Positions 27,481 through 37,541 of a stretch of 64,000 nucleotides of DNA are shown here, piece after piece. A program made the translations under genes and the position numbers. The stretch is taken from the NCBI GenBank assembly GCA_937929915.1, contig CALFUN010000003.1:115882-179881 (forward strand). Direction: 5' to 3'. The stretch comes from an uncultured Caulobacterales bacterium (GTDB lineage: Bacteria; Pseudomonadota; Alphaproteobacteria; Caulobacterales; Maricaulaceae). The notes beneath the pieces were generated by a model. It saw nothing but the letters and a program-made list of their open reading frames with translations, was not told the origin of the DNA and made no database searches. How positions within the stretch are numbered: position 1 is the first letter of the stretch; each line of letters begins with the position of its first letter.

Positions 27481-27960
27481 ATGCTGTACACAAAAAATAC
27501 ATTGCCCGACAATACGCGTCTCGCCAGCATTGCAGTTTTGCAGCAGAGCCTTGTCAATGCCATTGATTTGGCCGCGCAAACGAAACAAGCCCATTGGACA
27601 GTCTCTGGGCCAAATTTTATAGCCCTGCATGAGCTATTTGATCAATTACATACGGATGCAGATGGGTTTTCTGATCTACTGGCGGAACGTATCTCCATGT
27701 TAGGCGGGCAGCCCCAAGGGACGATACAATCCGTCGAACATCAAAGCCAGCTTGAAGCCTACCCAACTGATATTCGTGACCAAGCCCAACATATTGAACA
27801 TTTAAGCACAGCATTTGCAAAATTTAGCGACGTCTTACGCAGCGCGATTAGCGAAGCCAGCGGTTTTGGCGATGAAGTGACAGCCGACATTTTCACAGAA
27901 GTCACGCGCGGCGCAGATAAAGCGCTTTGGTTCATCGAAGCCCACGCTCATAAAAATTAA
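27481..27960 (+). CDS. dps: Dps-family ferritin-like DNA protection protein
   Basis: TKQAHWTVSGPNFIALHELFDQLHTDADGFSDLLAERISMLGGQPQGT. Confidence 0.94.
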   Translation: MLYTKNTLPDNTRLASIAVLQQSLVNAIDLAAQTKQAHWTVSGPNFIALHELFDQLHTDADGFSDLLAERISMLGGQPQGTIQSVEHQSQLEAYPTDIRDQAQHIEHLSTAFAKFSDVLRSAISEASGFGDEVTADIFTEVTRGADKALWFIEAHAHKN

Positions 27961-28063
27961 CGCCGCGATAAACGCAATACCCCACAAGCGCAATCAACCC
28001 AACCTTTGCCTGCTGCTATGGATTCGCAGCAAAGCATGAGCGCTAAAAGCTGTTCAAATATAA

Positions 28064-28099
28064 AAAAACCTCGAAGGACATTTACGTCTTCGAGGTTTT
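28064..28099. terminator. Bidirectional intrinsic terminator between dps and the CMD-family gene
   Basis: AAAACCTCGAAGGACATTTACGTCTTCGAGGTTTT; long U tract on the minus-strand side. Confidence 0.85.
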
Positions 28100-28133
28100 G
28101 AGATTAACCTAACTTACGTCAGCGCATAGTACA

Positions 28134-28670
28134 TCATTGTGTGCGGACAACTGGAAAATCAATATCCGTCTCAGCAATATGATTTATGTAATTTGTCAAA
28201 ATATTCGCGGCAACATGCCCGATCGCTTCAACAATTACAGCGTCGCTTATGCCAGAGTCTCGAGCATTGCGCAGATCATCATCTGTTAAAAGACCTTGCT
28301 TTTGCACAATCACGTTCGTCAGTTTTAAAATAGCATCAAGTTCAGGATCTGCTGAATTCCCTTTAAGCCGCGTTTCAATTTCTGCATCATCAACCTTCAA
28401 AGATTTTGAAATAGCGCTATGTGCAGAGGCGCAATAATCGCAATGATTTGCACCAGCGATTGTCAAAGCAAGAGCTTCGCGAACCTTTGGCCCGAAGCTG
28501 CCTTTTGACAAAGCATCACCCATAGCAAAATACATGTTTAATATAGCGGGTTGGTTTGCCATAACCCGCATAAGATTAGGGACTGTCCCCATTTTTTTCG
28601 CTACGCTCTCAAGACCTTCTTTTGCAGCGCCTTCAGCTTCTGCATCTTGAACAAGATGAATACGAGACAT
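28134..28670 (-). CDS. Carboxymuconolactone decarboxylase/AhpD-like peroxidase-related protein
   Basis: ALTIAGANHCDYCASAHSAIS CXXC motif. Confidence 0.92.
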   Translation of the reverse strand: MSRIHLVQDAEAEGAAKEGLESVAKKMGTVPNLMRVMANQPAILNMYFAMGDALSKGSFGPKVREALALTIAGANHCDYCASAHSAISKSLKVDDAEIETRLKGNSADPELDAILKLTNVIVQKQGLLTDDDLRNARDSGISDAVIVEAIGHVAANILTNYINHIAETDIDFPVVRTQ

Positions 28671-28945
28671 AATAAATTCCTATAAAAGTTTGAGTAGATC
28701 AACACAAAATTGGTAAGAATCTATTGCTCCCCAAAATCACGTTCCTTTGGATGTACAGGCCGCTGACACAGGCGTCTTTTAGGATAGGAAACTATTAGAT
28801 TCTTGCGCAAAGCAATATGTCTCACGCAAGATGCTGAAACTCAATGGCTTGAGCAGTTTAGCCGCCTCTAGCTGCGGCAGCATTTCATTTCCGAAACTTG
28901 ATCCTTTTAAGCGACCTTCTGCAAGGGCGAAAGCACGCCGCAGTC

Positions 28946-29263
28946 TCATGCAGCGACTAAATGCGCCCATTGGGTATTTTTTTTAAGGTAATGTTTTATA
29001 TACCCACATTCTGGAACGATCTTAAATCCGTCATCTTCAATATGTTTTAATACATAATCCATCAGAGTTTTCCCGCAACCTTTACCTCTAACGGCTTGCG
29101 GCACTTCTGAATGTGTTAACCGCAATATGTCACCTTGTTGAATATAGCGCACCAATCCAAATTGGGCATCCCCAAGATTCATTGTAAAATACTCAAAATC
29201 CAAATCATGATGCACATGTGGCTTATTCACTTCATCACATAATTTACAACCAGACCCGCGCAT
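28946..29263 (-). CDS. GNAT-like N-acetyltransferase (YidJ/Gcn5-related small type)
   Basis: LTHSEVPQAVRGKGCGKTLMDYVLKHIEDDGFKIVPECGYIKHYL. Confidence 0.82.
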   Translation of the reverse strand: MRGSGCKLCDEVNKPHVHHDLDFEYFTMNLGDAQFGLVRYIQQGDILRLTHSEVPQAVRGKGCGKTLMDYVLKHIEDDGFKIVPECGYIKHYLKKNTQWAHLVAA

Positions 29264-29495
29264 TATGACATCTCCTAAAACAATTTCACTATAAGCATAA
29301 TATAGACCGGGGCTTTCAAAATATGCACCCTATTAATATCCCGCCAATCAGGCCTATAATTCAATCGCAGCACGGATACATCTTAGCCGAAATCTACAAA
29401 AATTCAGAATCTAAAATATTTCTAATCCTATAAGGTCTTAAAGCGGCAACATCACAAATAATAATATTTGAAAATAATTCAGCGGAGAGATTAAA

Positions 29496-29939
29496 ATGGC
29501 ATTTACAAAACATGAAATACACCCGGCCGATATTCCAACAGGTGCCATTCATATCAGCCCTGACGATTCTGGCCCTTTGGCCCTAACCATGAAAACCGAA
29601 AAGCATGAAATCTTTGCAGATGAACCAAAGCGTTTAGGCGGCAATGACATAGCGCCTAATCCTTATGATTTCTTACATGCGGGCCTTGGTAGCTGCACGG
29701 CCATCACACTTCGCTTCTATGCTAAAAAGCATAAAATAGTCTTAGAAGACTTTCATGTTGTTGTTTCATCAAGACGTGACGCAGAAGGGCAACTCATCAT
29801 TGATAAAGAGCTTATTTTTCATGATAATTATAGTGAAGAAGATTTAGATTACTTAGTCAAAGCCTCTAAAAAATGCCCCATGCATAAGGATTTACTGCGT
29901 TCAATGGAAATTAACACGACCGTCAAACACGGCGCATAA
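29496..29939 (+). CDS. OsmC/Ohr-family peroxidase-like protein
   Basis: GGNDIAPNPYDFLHAGLGSCTAITLRFYAKKH; KKCPMHKDL. Confidence 0.9.
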   Translation: MAFTKHEIHPADIPTGAIHISPDDSGPLALTMKTEKHEIFADEPKRLGGNDIAPNPYDFLHAGLGSCTAITLRFYAKKHKIVLEDFHVVVSSRRDAEGQLIIDKELIFHDNYSEEDLDYLVKASKKCPMHKDLLRSMEINTTVKHGA

Positions 29940-29957
29940 AATAAAATACTTAATTTC

Positions 29958-29990
29958 GCGATGATCGCGCCAATAGATCATCGCAGTTTT
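29958..29990 (+). terminator. Probable terminator downstream of osmC-like gene
   Basis: GCGATGATC-gcgccaata-GATCATCGC followed by AGTTTT. Confidence 0.55.
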
Positions 29991-30076
29991 CACATGAGCT
30001 TATTTTTACGATGCGCGCAATAGAGACACGCAGCCGAGATTAGCGTAATAATTAATGACGCCCGCATATATCAAAC

Positions 30077-31234
30077 TTAAGAGCAGCCCTCTAAGATAGA
30101 TTTCTTTTCCCAAATCTGCACATCACCTGTCTCTAATCCAATCACAACAGCCCCATTTTTAAAAGATGGCCCAAATGTCGATGTCGTCGCAGCGATCGCA
30201 GTGGGCCGCGTTTTGAGTTTTACAAATGAGTGTTCAAAGAGAATACCATTATCTTTAAATATAACTGGCCCCAACGAAGCAATGGAACTGCGCTGCAACG
30301 TTGTCGGAGCAATTTCAGATGGGCTTTCAATTTTCATCTCGCCCATTTGCCCATCAAGGCTAAGTTGCGTACGCTCAAGCACAGACGTTTCGCCCTCACC
30401 ACGGTACATCAATAAGGTATCCCCAAAAGACGATACAACATCTACTTTTTGTTCAATATGCCATAGGCGTTGCCCCGACATATCATAGAGTGAGGCTCCG
30501 TTATCGCCATGAGAGAACGCCAAAAACGCCGTATCTGGATTATCATTATAGGTAATAAACGCCGCGCCCGTAACAGGGTTATCAATGTCCAATGTCATGG
30601 CCGCGCAATTTTGACTAATGAATTTTTTCGAAACATGGCCGCTTCGCTGCATAGCTATAGGTTTACGGGCTGGAATTGTGTCCTGATATGCCGCAAGTTT
30701 CACCTCAGACCCTGGTAAATCTGTATAATTGGCCTGCCTAAAGATAGGTTCAGAGGTCTTTGGCCCAGATACCTCAGACAAAGGCATATCTTGATAAGAA
30801 GCGGTTTGCGCCTTAGCAGCTTCTAGGCCGTCCACTAATTCTTTGGGTTTGTAATTTTCATCATGTTTTGCAAGAATTGTACTAGCGTTAAAAATACGCG
30901 CTTCATCAAATTCACCTTGGGCAATAACGCCCTGCCCTTCCCGAAACAAATCAGGTAATATGCCTGTATAACGCACAGTTACATGTGCTGCGCCGTCCGT
31001 TACGCGAAACACCGTCTCTGTGCCTTTACCGCGGACAACCGACCCTTGCGCAACCAATCCGCCCAGCCGAAGGCGCGTTTGCGCATCGGCTTCACCATTT
31101 TCAATTTGGATAGGTGTAAAGAAATATGACACATTTTGACCTAAGGCCGAGAGTATCAAAAAAGCTCCCGATGAGAGCGATATGCCAATAAAAGCAAGAG
31201 AGAGCAGACGTTTATTTCTTTTTGGAGGTCTCAT
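30077..31234 (-). CDS. ccmE: CcmE heme chaperone with a long C-terminal extension
   Basis: N-terminal CcmE (LRLGGLVAQGSVVRG...LPDLFREGQGVIAQGEF, HDENY heme-binding motif), then about 230 extra residues with propeller-like strands. Confidence 0.87.
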   Translation of the reverse strand: MRPPKRNKRLLSLAFIGISLSSGAFLILSALGQNVSYFFTPIQIENGEADAQTRLRLGGLVAQGSVVRGKGTETVFRVTDGAAHVTVRYTGILPDLFREGQGVIAQGEFDEARIFNASTILAKHDENYKPKELVDGLEAAKAQTASYQDMPLSEVSGPKTSEPIFRQANYTDLPGSEVKLAAYQDTIPARKPIAMQRSGHVSKKFISQNCAAMTLDIDNPVTGAAFITYNDNPDTAFLAFSHGDNGASLYDMSGQRLWHIEQKVDVVSSFGDTLLMYRGEGETSVLERTQLSLDGQMGEMKIESPSEIAPTTLQRSSIASLGPVIFKDNGILFEHSFVKLKTRPTAIAATTSTFGPSFKNGAVVIGLETGDVQIWEKKSILEGCS

Positions 31235-31563
31235 GAAGGTAGTCCCTTTATATTAGCTATCAAAACAATCTGGAATTACGATCAAAGCCATAAATGCCAT
31301 ACTGACAACCCGTCTTAATTTCATAAAGGCACATATAATTTTATGATTCCAAGAAACCCCGCTTTTCTAATTGTTGTTTTATTGAAATATTTTAAAATGT
31401 CTGTCGGCCTATTTTTTCTCAATTTATGGCGAGTCAATTAATTAATTTCGGCAAAATTTCGTCACTGCCTAAAACAATAATCTATAATCCTATTATTATA
31501 GAATTAGTCAAAGTGAATATTGATTAGATATGTAGCAATTAAATCGTGAAAGGGTCTCTTAAT

Positions 31564-32841
31564 ATGAAAAAAATTGGTGCAAATGACCCACGACAAGCCT
31601 TGGCGGAATTAAAATTACGCGGTGAATATCGTAATTTTGCTATATTAAGACGCAAACCTGAATCCCCAACACAAGCCAGTCTTTATGGCTATGCTGGCCT
31701 GAGCGCAGAAGCCATTGGCGATAAAAGCGATGTAAATGCCGTGCCCGATCGCGGCGTATCTGTTTGGTGTTCCAATGATTATCTTGGCATGTCCAGACAT
31801 CCTGTTGTTATAAATGCCATGAAAGACGCTCTTGACCGAAGCGGAGCTGGCGCGGGCGGTACGCGCAATATTTCAGGTACAAATATTTATCATGTCGCAT
31901 TAGAGCAAGAACTCGCCGATCTACATAATAAAGAAGCCGCATTAATTTTCACATCTGGATATAATGCCAATCAAGCCGCGTTAAGCGTGCTGGGCTGCTA
32001 TCTTAAAAACTGTATCATTTATTCAGATAGATTAAATCACGCCTCTATGATTGCAGGCATTCGCGCATCGAAAACAACGTGTAAAATCTGGGAACATAAT
32101 AATGTAGACCAACTGCGTAAGATGTTAGAACAAGCCCCGAAAGACCATGCACGGCTCATTGCCCTCGAAAGCGTTTACTCCATGGACGCAGATATTGGCC
32201 CCATCAAAGAAGTCTGTGATTTAGCCGAAGAATTTGGCGCCCATGTTTATCTGGACGAAGTTCACGCCGTTGGCATGTATGGCACAGGCGGGGCAGGTGT
32301 TGCTTCGCAAATCGGCCAAGACAGCCGCATTGATATTATCCAAGGCACGCTGGGTAAAGCCTTTGGTATTCAAGGCGGCTACATTGCCGGCTCTCGCGTT
32401 CTCATTGATCTTGTCCGCAGCTTTGCACCTGATTTTATTTTCTCAACGGCACTATCACCCGTTCTTGCGGCAGGCGCCCTTGCCAGTATTCGCCATCTGA
32501 GAAAAAGCAATATTGAAAGAGAGGGCCAGCGCTCCTCTGTGGAATTTGTCAAAAATATACTCCGTCAAAAATCTATCCCCTTCTATGGCGACTCGACACA
32601 TATTGTCCCTGTTATTGTTCCAGGTGCAGCCGCCTGTGTGTCAGCGGCGCGCGCTCTGATGTCCGATTGGGATATTTACGTGCAGCCTATTGTTTATCCA
32701 ACTGTGCCCAGAGGTACGGAACGGCTTCGTCTCACACCATCTCCGCAACATAGTCCCGAAGCCGCGATTGCTCTGGGTCATGCTCTGGCCTCTGTGCTGA
32801 AAACCGATCAGGTTAAAGCGGTCAAATCGCATGTGGGCTGA
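31564..32841 (+). CDS. hemA: 5-aminolevulinate synthase
   Basis: VWCSNDYLGMSRHPVV, GAGAGGTRNISGTNIYHVALE, DEVHAVGMYG; ORF listed from GTG 31546, ATG at 31564. Confidence 0.95.
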   Translation: MKKIGANDPRQALAELKLRGEYRNFAILRRKPESPTQASLYGYAGLSAEAIGDKSDVNAVPDRGVSVWCSNDYLGMSRHPVVINAMKDALDRSGAGAGGTRNISGTNIYHVALEQELADLHNKEAALIFTSGYNANQAALSVLGCYLKNCIIYSDRLNHASMIAGIRASKTTCKIWEHNNVDQLRKMLEQAPKDHARLIALESVYSMDADIGPIKEVCDLAEEFGAHVYLDEVHAVGMYGTGGAGVASQIGQDSRIDIIQGTLGKAFGIQGGYIAGSRVLIDLVRSFAPDFIFSTALSPVLAAGALASIRHLRKSNIEREGQRSSVEFVKNILRQKSIPFYGDSTHIVPVIVPGAAACVSAARALMSDWDIYVQPIVYPTVPRGTERLRLTPSPQHSPEAAIALGHALASVLKTDQVKAVKSHVG

Positions 32842-34795
32842 ATACGGACAATTTTCTTTATGTCTGGCTTTCGCGGCTGCGCTTTTAACCGTTATCAGCA
32901 CATTTCGTAAGGACGCCCTGATCGCATCTGCAGGGGCCAGCGCCGCGTTAAAGGCGCAATTTATCGCTTTACTCTGCGCATTTATCTGTCTGGTCATGGC
33001 CTTTATAATATCCGACTTCTCCGTCACACTTGTCGCGTCGAATAGCCATTCTGAAAAACCACTTTTATATAAAATCGCAGGCACATGGGGCAATCATGAA
33101 GGCTCTATGTTGTTATGGATGCTATTACTAAGTGCCTATTGTGCAAGTTTTGCATATTTTAAAGTCTCAAAGGTTGAGACATCAAAGATTGAATATAGGG
33201 TCTTGGGATTAATTTGCATTGCAATTATTGTCTTTATCCTCGCAGCCTCCAATCCATTTTTGCGCATGGATACCGTACCTATCGAAGGTCGTGGTTTAAA
33301 TCCGCTATTGCAAGATTGGGGTTTAGCGATCCACCCGCCGATTTTATATGCTGGATATGTTGGGTTTGCCGTGCCTTATGCCATGGCTATAGGCACATTA
33401 TTCAGCGGCGCTGCAGATCGTCAATGGGCGCGCCAAATCTTGCCTTGGATTATGACGCCACTGGCTTTTCTAACACTCGGCGTAGGTCTGGGCTCTTGGT
33501 GGGCTTACCGCGAGCTAGGTTGGGGCGGATTTTGGTTTTGGGATCCCGTGGAAAATGCCAGCCTACTGCCATGGCTCTTTGGCGCGGCCATGGCGCATGG
33601 CGCTTTCATTCTCAAACGCACAGGTGCTTTGGGACAATCAACACTATTACTTGCTATTCTAACCTTTAGCCTGTCAATTCTAGGCACATTCTTAGTCCGG
33701 TCTGGTGTATTAACCTCCGTGCATTCTTTTGCGGTCGATCCGAAAAGAGGCCTGCTGATTTTCATATTCCTAATGATTGTTTTAGGCGGCGGATTAGGTG
33801 TGTTTTGGACAAAGCGTTCCGCCTCTGGGAAACCGATAACTTGGCCTCTAACCAGCCGCCTTGGATTTATGGCGGCAGGCATTGGCTTGCTGCTAACGAT
33901 TGCAGGCACAGTTTTGCTGGGCACGCTTTACCCTCTTGCCATCGACGCATTGGGCGCAGAGCCTATTACAGTCGGTGCGCCATATTTTAACGCGACAGCC
34001 CGCCCGCTCGGATGGCTAATGGTCGGAATTATGGTGCTGGCCCCTTTTGCCTTATGGACAACGCCTTTGACGTTAACAGGGATAATTCAAGACCATAAAG
34101 GCGGGCTCATCAGTGCTTTGGTTGGCGTGATAGCAGCCACGCTCACGCTGCAACATTTTCAAACTGATATATGGCAAGCCTTGCTATTTGGAGTATCTGT
34201 CTTCTTTTGCGGATTAGTTGTAACCTTCGCGATCTCCCATGCGCCAAAAACGCTCTCTGGCATGTCTATGATTTTTGCTCATGGCGGGATTGCCCTCGCC
34301 GCGCTTGGGATGACAGGCGCGGCCTTTTTCTCCTCTGAAACAATCGTGAGCGTAAAGCCCGGCGATCAATTCGAGACAGCGCAAAAAACTTTAGTCTTTG
34401 GCGGTGTGGAACGCGGCAAAGGTGCCAATTATTTTTACGACCGCGCAACTGTCAAAATTTTAGACGCGGCAGGTCATATCAAAAATGAACTCACGCCTGA
34501 ACGCAGATGGTATCCAGCGGGAAATATGACAACGAGCGAAGCCATGATTGACCGCACAGTCATTCGTGATTTTTATGTCACCTTAGGCGATTTACGCACG
34601 CCCGGTGCCGATGCCCCTGATTGGGCCTTACGGGTTTATGATAGGCCTTTCATATCATGGATATGGCTTGGTTGCATTTTAACATTTTTAGGCAGCGGCT
34701 TTAGCGCCATACATCATTTCCGTCGCCGCCGCGTAGCTTCATCTATGCCCGCCAAAGCCGCGCCAACTCACCTTATTTTAGGGCCAGCCGAATGA
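32831..34795 (+). CDS. ccmF: Cytochrome c maturation heme lyase CcmF
   Basis: WGNHEGSMLLWMLLLS, AIHPPILYAGYVGFAVPYA, WWAYRELGWGGFWFWDPVENASLLPWL. Confidence 0.97.
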   Translation: MWAEYGQFSLCLAFAAALLTVISTFRKDALIASAGASAALKAQFIALLCAFICLVMAFIISDFSVTLVASNSHSEKPLLYKIAGTWGNHEGSMLLWMLLLSAYCASFAYFKVSKVETSKIEYRVLGLICIAIIVFILAASNPFLRMDTVPIEGRGLNPLLQDWGLAIHPPILYAGYVGFAVPYAMAIGTLFSGAADRQWARQILPWIMTPLAFLTLGVGLGSWWAYRELGWGGFWFWDPVENASLLPWLFGAAMAHGAFILKRTGALGQSTLLLAILTFSLSILGTFLVRSGVLTSVHSFAVDPKRGLLIFIFLMIVLGGGLGVFWTKRSASGKPITWPLTSRLGFMAAGIGLLLTIAGTVLLGTLYPLAIDALGAEPITVGAPYFNATARPLGWLMVGIMVLAPFALWTTPLTLTGIIQDHKGGLISALVGVIAATLTLQHFQTDIWQALLFGVSVFFCGLVVTFAISHAPKTLSGMSMIFAHGGIALAALGMTGAAFFSSETIVSVKPGDQFETAQKTLVFGGVERGKGANYFYDRATVKILDAAGHIKNELTPERRWYPAGNMTTSEAMIDRTVIRDFYVTLGDLRTPGADAPDWALRVYDRPFISWIWLGCILTFLGSGFSAIHHFRRRRVASSMPAKAAPTHLILGPAE

Positions 34796-35244
34796 AGGCA
34801 TTTATTTATATAATTATTTTTATAACCCTTAGCATAACCCCGCCCTCTGCCTTTGGGGCAGACACTGCGCAAACTTCAGATGTAGTCAGCACAGCCATAT
34901 CAAAAAATGGCGCATTTGTTTCAGATACACTGGAAGCTCGCGCCACGAATTTATTTAGGGATATAAAATGCCCTATCTGCGTTGCGCAATCTGTGGCCGA
35001 AAGTGATGCCGAAATCTCAAAGTCTCTACGCGAGCATATTCGCAGAGAAATTGTAGCCGGTAAGACAGATAAAGATATTTTAGAGGATCTGACAGTCAGA
35101 TATGGAACGTCGATCCTTCTTAACCCGCCCGTCAAGGCTGCAACCTTACTGCTCTGGACCGCTCCGTGGCTTTTCCTGCTCGTGAGTGCCTTTATATGGC
35201 GGCATGCCCATAGAAGACCTCAACGCACGCCTGCCGCGTCGTGA
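34792..35244 (+). CDS. ccmH: Cytochrome c maturation thiol-disulfide protein CcmH/CcmL
   Basis: LFRDIKCPICVAQSVAESDAEISKSLREHIRREIVAGKTD. Confidence 0.92.
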   Translation: MKAFIYIIIFITLSITPPSAFGADTAQTSDVVSTAISKNGAFVSDTLEARATNLFRDIKCPICVAQSVAESDAEISKSLREHIRREIVAGKTDKDILEDLTVRYGTSILLNPPVKAATLLLWTAPWLFLLVSAFIWRHAHRRPQRTPAAS

Positions 35245-35864
35245 GCGCTTATTCGCAAACCATAAGCCTAGAGTTACGCAGCATTGATATTGCGCGCGGC
35301 GGACAGATCATTGCGAGCGGCATAAATTTATCCATGGTTCCTGGCGACATTATTCAGCTTTTTGGAAGTAATGGGAGCGGCAAAACCAGCCTTTTACAAA
35401 CCATTGCAGGACTAACACCGATTTATAGCGGGGATATATTTTGGCATGTGAATGAAACCCCCATGCAAACATCTCGGCCAGCTAGCTTAATGTCATTTAT
35501 CGGGCATCACGCTCCCGTCAAACTCGCATTAACAGGGACGGAAAACCTGAAATACTGGGCACAGCTTTACGGTTTTATGCCTGATAATGTGCCGCATTTA
35601 CTAGCCCATGTCGGGCTTAAGCCCGTTCAAAATTTGCCGGCTGGTCAATATTCAGCAGGGCAAAAACGCCGCCTTGATTTGGCAAGATGTTTGCTGGCCA
35701 AACGGCCCCTATGGCTATTGGATGAACCTACATCTTCACTTGATGATGATAGCCGCACACTTTGGGCGCAAGCCATTAACGCCCATCAAGAGAAAGGCGG
35801 CTGCGCCATCATAGGTACACATGATACACTAGATATTCATTCACGGGATATTCGCCTTGGATAA
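35241..35864 (+). CDS. ccmA: Heme exporter ATP-binding protein CcmA
   Basis: Walker A GSNGSGKTSLL, YSAGQKRRLDLARCLL, WLLDEPTSSLD. Confidence 0.94.
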   Translation: MSAYSQTISLELRSIDIARGGQIIASGINLSMVPGDIIQLFGSNGSGKTSLLQTIAGLTPIYSGDIFWHVNETPMQTSRPASLMSFIGHHAPVKLALTGTENLKYWAQLYGFMPDNVPHLLAHVGLKPVQNLPAGQYSAGQKRRLDLARCLLAKRPLWLLDEPTSSLDDDSRTLWAQAINAHQEKGGCAIIGTHDTLDIHSRDIRLG

Positions 35865-35898
35865 GTCACCCCAAAATATCTTAAGCCAAGAGGTCTCT

Positions 35899-36570
35899 AT
35901 GCTGGCGCTTATCAAGGCGCAACTGGCGCGCGACTTAAAAAGCGGGCTACGCTCTGGCGGGGGTTGGTTTCACGCTGTGTATTTTTTTGCTGTATTTGCA
36001 AGCTTTATGGCCTTTGCTGTTGGCCCAGATAGATCGCATCTTTCCTCTGTAGCGCCTGCTTTATTATGGCTTGGCGCGATGCTCGCTTTGCAGCTCTCTG
36101 CTACTGACCTTTTCGCCTCTGATTATCTTGACGATACGATAAGAGTTCTGCGTGTTGAGCAGCCAAGCCTCATGCCTTATATCGCTGCAAAATTAGGTCT
36201 TATCACGCTGACATCCGCTGGCCCTATCGCAATATTGTCCCCTTTATATTTTGTCATATTTGCCATCGAACCTGCCGATGCGTTTCGGGCAAGTTTTGTT
36301 TTTATTCTTGGCATTCCAACATTGATTTTAGCAGCCTCTGTGTCTGCGGCGCTTTCGACGGGCATGCGCTCTAGCGGTTTGCTAGGGGCTTGCTTATCCG
36401 TACCTGTCGCCATACCGGCCTTAATTTTTGGTGTTGGTTCGACCCGAAACACACTTGAAACCACATCGCTCTGGTCTCCAGAGTTACAGATTTTATGTGC
36501 GCTAACATTAATTTACCTCGTTATTGTTCCGCCATTTATCATGGCCGCTCTGCGGTTTGGGCTAGAGTAA
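35899..36570 (+). CDS. ccmB: Heme exporter membrane protein CcmB
   Basis: MLALIKAQLARDLKSGLRSGGGW; multi-TM. Listed ORF starts at TTG 35857. Confidence 0.93.
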   Translation: MLALIKAQLARDLKSGLRSGGGWFHAVYFFAVFASFMAFAVGPDRSHLSSVAPALLWLGAMLALQLSATDLFASDYLDDTIRVLRVEQPSLMPYIAAKLGLITLTSAGPIAILSPLYFVIFAIEPADAFRASFVFILGIPTLILAASVSAALSTGMRSSGLLGACLSVPVAIPALIFGVGSTRNTLETTSLWSPELQILCALTLIYLVIVPPFIMAALRFGLE

Positions 36571-36611
36571 ACAAGAATGAGACAGAAGACATATGCCGAA
36601 AAACAAGTGAG

Positions 36612-37376
36612 ATGAAAATGAATATATTTGATACATTCGCAAACCCCGCAAAATTTATAACGCTATCTAGGCGCCTAAGTCCGATCTTACTTGGCCTGGC
36701 TTGCCTATTGGCCTTTACGGGCCTCATATTAGGCTTATTCATATCCCCCGAAGATTACCAGCAAGGCCATTCCGTCAGAATAATGTATGTTCATGTTCCT
36801 GCCGCATGGATGGCAACTGTGAGCTATACATTCTTGGCGGTTATGAGTGCCATCGCATTTGTCTGGCGCCACTCTGTTGCCGATATGGCAGCCCGCGCCG
36901 CTGCGCCTGTTGGATTAATTATGACAGGGCTTGCCCTTTTCACAGGGGCATTATGGGGCAAACCGACATGGGGGGCTTGGTGGGTTTGGGATGCGCGCTT
37001 AACCTCCGTTTTGGTACTATTTTTTATCTATCTCGGATATATGGCGATTTGGGATAGCATTAGTGATAAAGCCAAAGCCGCAAAATTTGCGCGTATCGTT
37101 GCGCTGCTTGGCTTTGTCAATATTCCAATCATTAAATTTTCCGTAGATTGGTGGAATAGCCTGCATCAACCCGCAAGCCTCATTAAAGCTTCTGGCCCGT
37201 CTATAAGCGGATCTATGTTGGCCGCACTTTTGGTAATGATTGCTGCCTATATGGTTTTCTTTTTTTGGACCGTCTTAATTGGCACAGAAGGCCATATTTT
37301 GAGAACCCGTTTGTCTCGCCAAAATAAGAAAAAAGTAAGCTCAATTACAACCATCAAAAATGGAGTTATCGCATGA
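36612..37376 (+). CDS. ccmC: Heme exporter protein CcmC
   Basis: MYVHVPAAWMATVSYTFLAVMSA, WGKPTWGAWWVWDARLTSVLVLFFIYLGY; ATG 36612 preferred over 36495. Confidence 0.95.
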   Translation: MKMNIFDTFANPAKFITLSRRLSPILLGLACLLAFTGLILGLFISPEDYQQGHSVRIMYVHVPAAWMATVSYTFLAVMSAIAFVWRHSVADMAARAAAPVGLIMTGLALFTGALWGKPTWGAWWVWDARLTSVLVLFFIYLGYMAIWDSISDKAKAAKFARIVALLGFVNIPIIKFSVDWWNSLHQPASLIKASGPSISGSMLAALLVMIAAYMVFFFWTVLIGTEGHILRTRLSRQNKKKVSSITTIKNGVIA

Positions 37377-37540
37377 TTGAATATTTCGCAATGGGCGGTT
37401 ACGGTGTTTATATCTGGCCATGTTACTTTTTATCCTTTGTGCTTTTAATTGGCATTGGGCGTAACCGATATAAATCGGTGAAAGAGTTGCGGCATTTAGC
37501 CAATGCCAAAAAATCTAACCCTGCAGTAGACAGCCTTTAA
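37373..37540 (+). CDS. ccmD: Heme exporter protein CcmD (55 aa)
   Basis: Manual translation MIEYFAMGGYGVYIWPCYFLSFVLLIGIGRNRYKSVKELRHLANAKKSNPAVDSL; overlaps ccmC by ATGA. Confidence 0.9.
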   Translation: MIEYFAMGGYGVYIWPCYFLSFVLLIGIGRNRYKSVKELRHLANAKKSNPAVDSL

Positions 37541-37541
37541 T

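Noticed and set aside
28779-28970. 63-aa minus-strand ORF overlapping the GNAT gene end
   Set aside because: No SD or motif; overlaps the better supported acetyltransferase CDS.
33505-33924. 139-aa antisense ORF in ccmF
   Set aside because: Antisense shadow ORF; sense frame is unequivocally CcmF.
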